Shown: positions 20,302-21,507 of the stretch, one piece after another
Layout: each line of letters starts with the position of its first letter
Numbering within the stretch: position 1 is the stretch's first letter
Source of the DNA: an uncultured Clostridia bacterium
GTDB lineage: Bacteria > Bacillota > Clostridia > Christensenellales > CAG-314
Direction: 5' to 3'
Assembly (NCBI GenBank): GCA_934294965.1
Contig: CAKRAM010000068.1
Coordinates: 1-21,507, forward strand
Length of the DNA: 21,507 nucleotides
Translations under genes and position numbers: made by a program
Notes under the pieces: model-generated
The model's input: only the letters and a program-made list of their open reading frames with translations
What the model was told of the DNA's origin: nothing
Databases searched by the model: none

Positions 20302-21189
20302 CTACTTGCGATTTGTGTAGCCAAGTTCGTTAAGCACGCTAGGATTGTTGCGCCAATCTTCCTTGACCTTTACCCACAACGTGAGATAAACGGGTGCATC
20401 CAGCATTTTTTCGATGCTTTCCCTTGCGTGAATGCCAAGCGACTTTATCATTTCGCCGTGCTTACCCAAAATTATCGGCTTGTGGGAGGTTTTTTCCACC
20501 ATAATCGTGGCGTCGATATCCCAACCGCCGTTTTCAAAGCTCATTTTGTTGACCGCAACGCCGATTCCGTGAGGAATTTCCTTTTCGCAAGCGATAAGCA
20601 CCTTTTCACGGATAATTTCGCACACCAAATAGCGTTGGCTTTTGTCGGTTACGTCGTCCTCCTCGAAGTACAACTCCGTGCCGCCAAGATACTTTTTAAG
20701 CGCCTGTTTAAGTTCGTCAACGCCCTTGTTACGGCGAGCCGAAACACAGTAGACTTCCGCAATGCCTTCCACTTGGTTAAGTTTGGCTAGCTCCGGCATG
20801 AGGCGTTCGGGCTGGGTGATATCTATTTTTGTGATGACTGCAACCACGGGAATGCCGTGATTAAGGTACTTTTTAAGTTGAGAAAGTTGCTTTTCCCCTA
20901 TCGGTTCGTGTCCGTCTATTACAACCAGTATGCAGTCCACGTCCTCGACGGCGTTATCTATGCTTTTGAGCATGTAGTCGCCCAGTGCGTTTTTGCTTTG
21001 CAAAAATCCCGGGGTATCCACAAAAACGATTTGACTGTCGTCGTCCGTCCAAATGCCCATTATGGAATCACGCGTAGTTTGCGGCTTGGGTGAAACGATG
21101 GATACTTTTTGTTTGATAAGCGCATTGAGCAGCGTAGATTTGCCTGCGTTTGCCAAGCCGACTATTGCTATGAAACCTGTTTTTCTCAT
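20302..21189 (-). CDS. era: GTPase Era
   Basis: A 295-residue Era, the GTPase that binds the 3' end of 16S rRNA and helps 30S maturation. GTPase motifs: G1 GLANAGKST (11-19), the switch region PQTTRD, G3 DTPG (58-61), G4 TKID (120-123) and G5 SAR near 150. The G4 motif has threonine in place of the usual asparagine of NKxD. The C-terminal KH domain includes IMVEKTSHKPIILGKHG and the IKSLGIHAR segment, with the rRNA-binding GxxG loop as GKHG. Length is normal. It begins one base after the ybeY stop with AAGGA upstream, so the two ribosome-maturation genes are coupled; the dgkA and cdd genes that separate them in Bacillus are absent. Confidence 0.96.
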   Translation of the reverse strand: MRKTGFIAIVGLANAGKSTLLNALIKQKVSIVSPKPQTTRDSIMGIWTDDDSQIVFVDTPGFLQSKNALGDYMLKSIDNAVEDVDCILVVIDGHEPIGEKQLSQLKKYLNHGIPVVAVITKIDITQPERLMPELAKLNQVEGIAEVYCVSARRNKGVDELKQALKKYLGGTELYFEEDDVTDKSQRYLVCEIIREKVLIACEKEIPHGIGVAVNKMSFENGGWDIDATIMVEKTSHKPIILGKHGEMIKSLGIHARESIEKMLDAPVYLTLWVKVKEDWRNNPSVLNELGYTNRK

Positions 21190-21190
21190 A

Positions 21191-21507
21191 TCAGTTCCTT
21201 GTGATTTTTACTTCTTCCAAAATTACCGTTTGGAGAGAGAACATTTGCTGTTCGTCTTGCTCGTTCATATGGTCGTAGCCGAGCAAATGCAACATTCCGT
21301 GCAGCGACAAAAAGGCAATTTCTCTTTTTAGGCTATGCCAGTAGGATTCCGCCTGCTCACGAGCACGTTGCATGCAAATGACGATGTCGCCCAAGTTGAG
21401 TAAGCCCGTTTCCGGATTGACGTCGGCTTGAAAATCGTTTACGTCGATAACTTTTCGTCCCGCGTCGATTGTGGGGAAGGACAAAACGTCGGTTACCGAA
21501 TCCACAT
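21191..21507 (-). CDS. ybeY: Endoribonuclease YbeY, C-terminal part
   Basis: The C-terminal ~105 residues of YbeY, a zinc endoribonuclease for 16S rRNA 3' end processing and ribosome quality control; roughly the first 45 residues are beyond the window edge. Visible motifs are SVTDVLSFP near the start of the fragment, LLNLGDIVICMQRAREQAE, and the zinc motif HGMLHLLGYDH (H-x-x-x-H-x-x-x-x-x-H) followed by MNEQDEQQMF. It lies one base upstream of era. Confidence 0.95.
   Translation of the reverse strand, partial: VDSVTDVLSFPTIDAGRKVIDVNDFQADVNPETGLLNLGDIVICMQRAREQAESYWHSLKREIAFLSLHGMLHLLGYDHMNEQDEQQMFSLQTVILEEVKITRN

Noticed and set aside
1..21507. Mobile element, CRISPR array, prophage or defence island
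   Set aside because: No transposase, integrase, terminal repeats, spaced repeats, phage or defence genes were seen; gene content is housekeeping throughout.

Overview
The window looks like a chromosomal, housekeeping stretch of a low-to-moderate-GC anaerobic Firmicute, most likely class Clostridia. The evidence is a spoIVFA/spoIVFB-like sporulation pair behind minD, the ybeY-era-yqzL-recO and nadD-yqeK-rsfS gene orders, a preQ1-I riboswitch on queT, a TSCPD small protein, a VanW protein, strong GGAGG-type ribosome sites, and a bacterial V-type ATPase operon. The order and family are not settled from this sequence. Nearly everything is on the minus strand; only one recognisable gene is on the plus strand. 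No rRNA, tRNA, CRISPR array, IS element or phage gene was seen.

Layout from low to high coordinate (transcription mostly runs right to left). 1-221: start of dnaB, cut by the window edge, with its own promoter. 382-2396: a PHP phosphoesterase coupled to a secreted VanW protein, with a promoter that places the transcription start at or next to the PHP start codon. 2598-2684: terminator and extra hairpin of the V-ATPase operon. 2750-12703: eleven genes, sua5-rpiB-[G/H]-I-K-E-C-F-A-B-D, read from one good promoter at 12731-12759. The ATPase has the full Na+-ligand signature in its K subunit. 12998-13243: TSCPD protein. 13398-13965: queT behind a preQ1-I riboswitch, with a TTG start. 14054-15629: a nadD-yqeK fusion and rsfS. 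15698-16477: a divergent plus-strand membrane protein of unknown function. 16555-18855: minD, a spoIVFA-like gene and a spoIVFB-like site-2 protease. 19291-21507: ybeY (cut), era, a yqzL-like small gene and recO, with a 206-base structured gap between era and yqzL.

How it fits together: the long operon joins a tRNA-modification enzyme (t6A precursor synthesis) and a pentose-phosphate isomerase to an ion-pumping rotary ATPase. In Bacillus and relatives sua5 and rpiB lie just upstream of the F-type ATPase operon, so a V-type machine appears to occupy the F-type position here. The other blocks serve NAD synthesis and ribosome maturation (nadD-yqeK, rsfS, ybeY, era), DNA repair (recO), replication (dnaB), queuosine precursor uptake (queT), division-site or sporulation functions (minD, spoIVFA/B) and the cell surface (vanW).

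The most interesting points are regulatory: two minus-strand transcripts (PHP-vanW and nadD-yqeK) that appear leaderless with identical promoter-to-ATG spacing; the structured era/yqzL gap, which may hide the yqzL ribosome site; and the unexplained plus-strand membrane protein, whose soluble middle faintly resembles a decayed Mrr-type nuclease fold. All functional calls come from reading motifs, without database searches.
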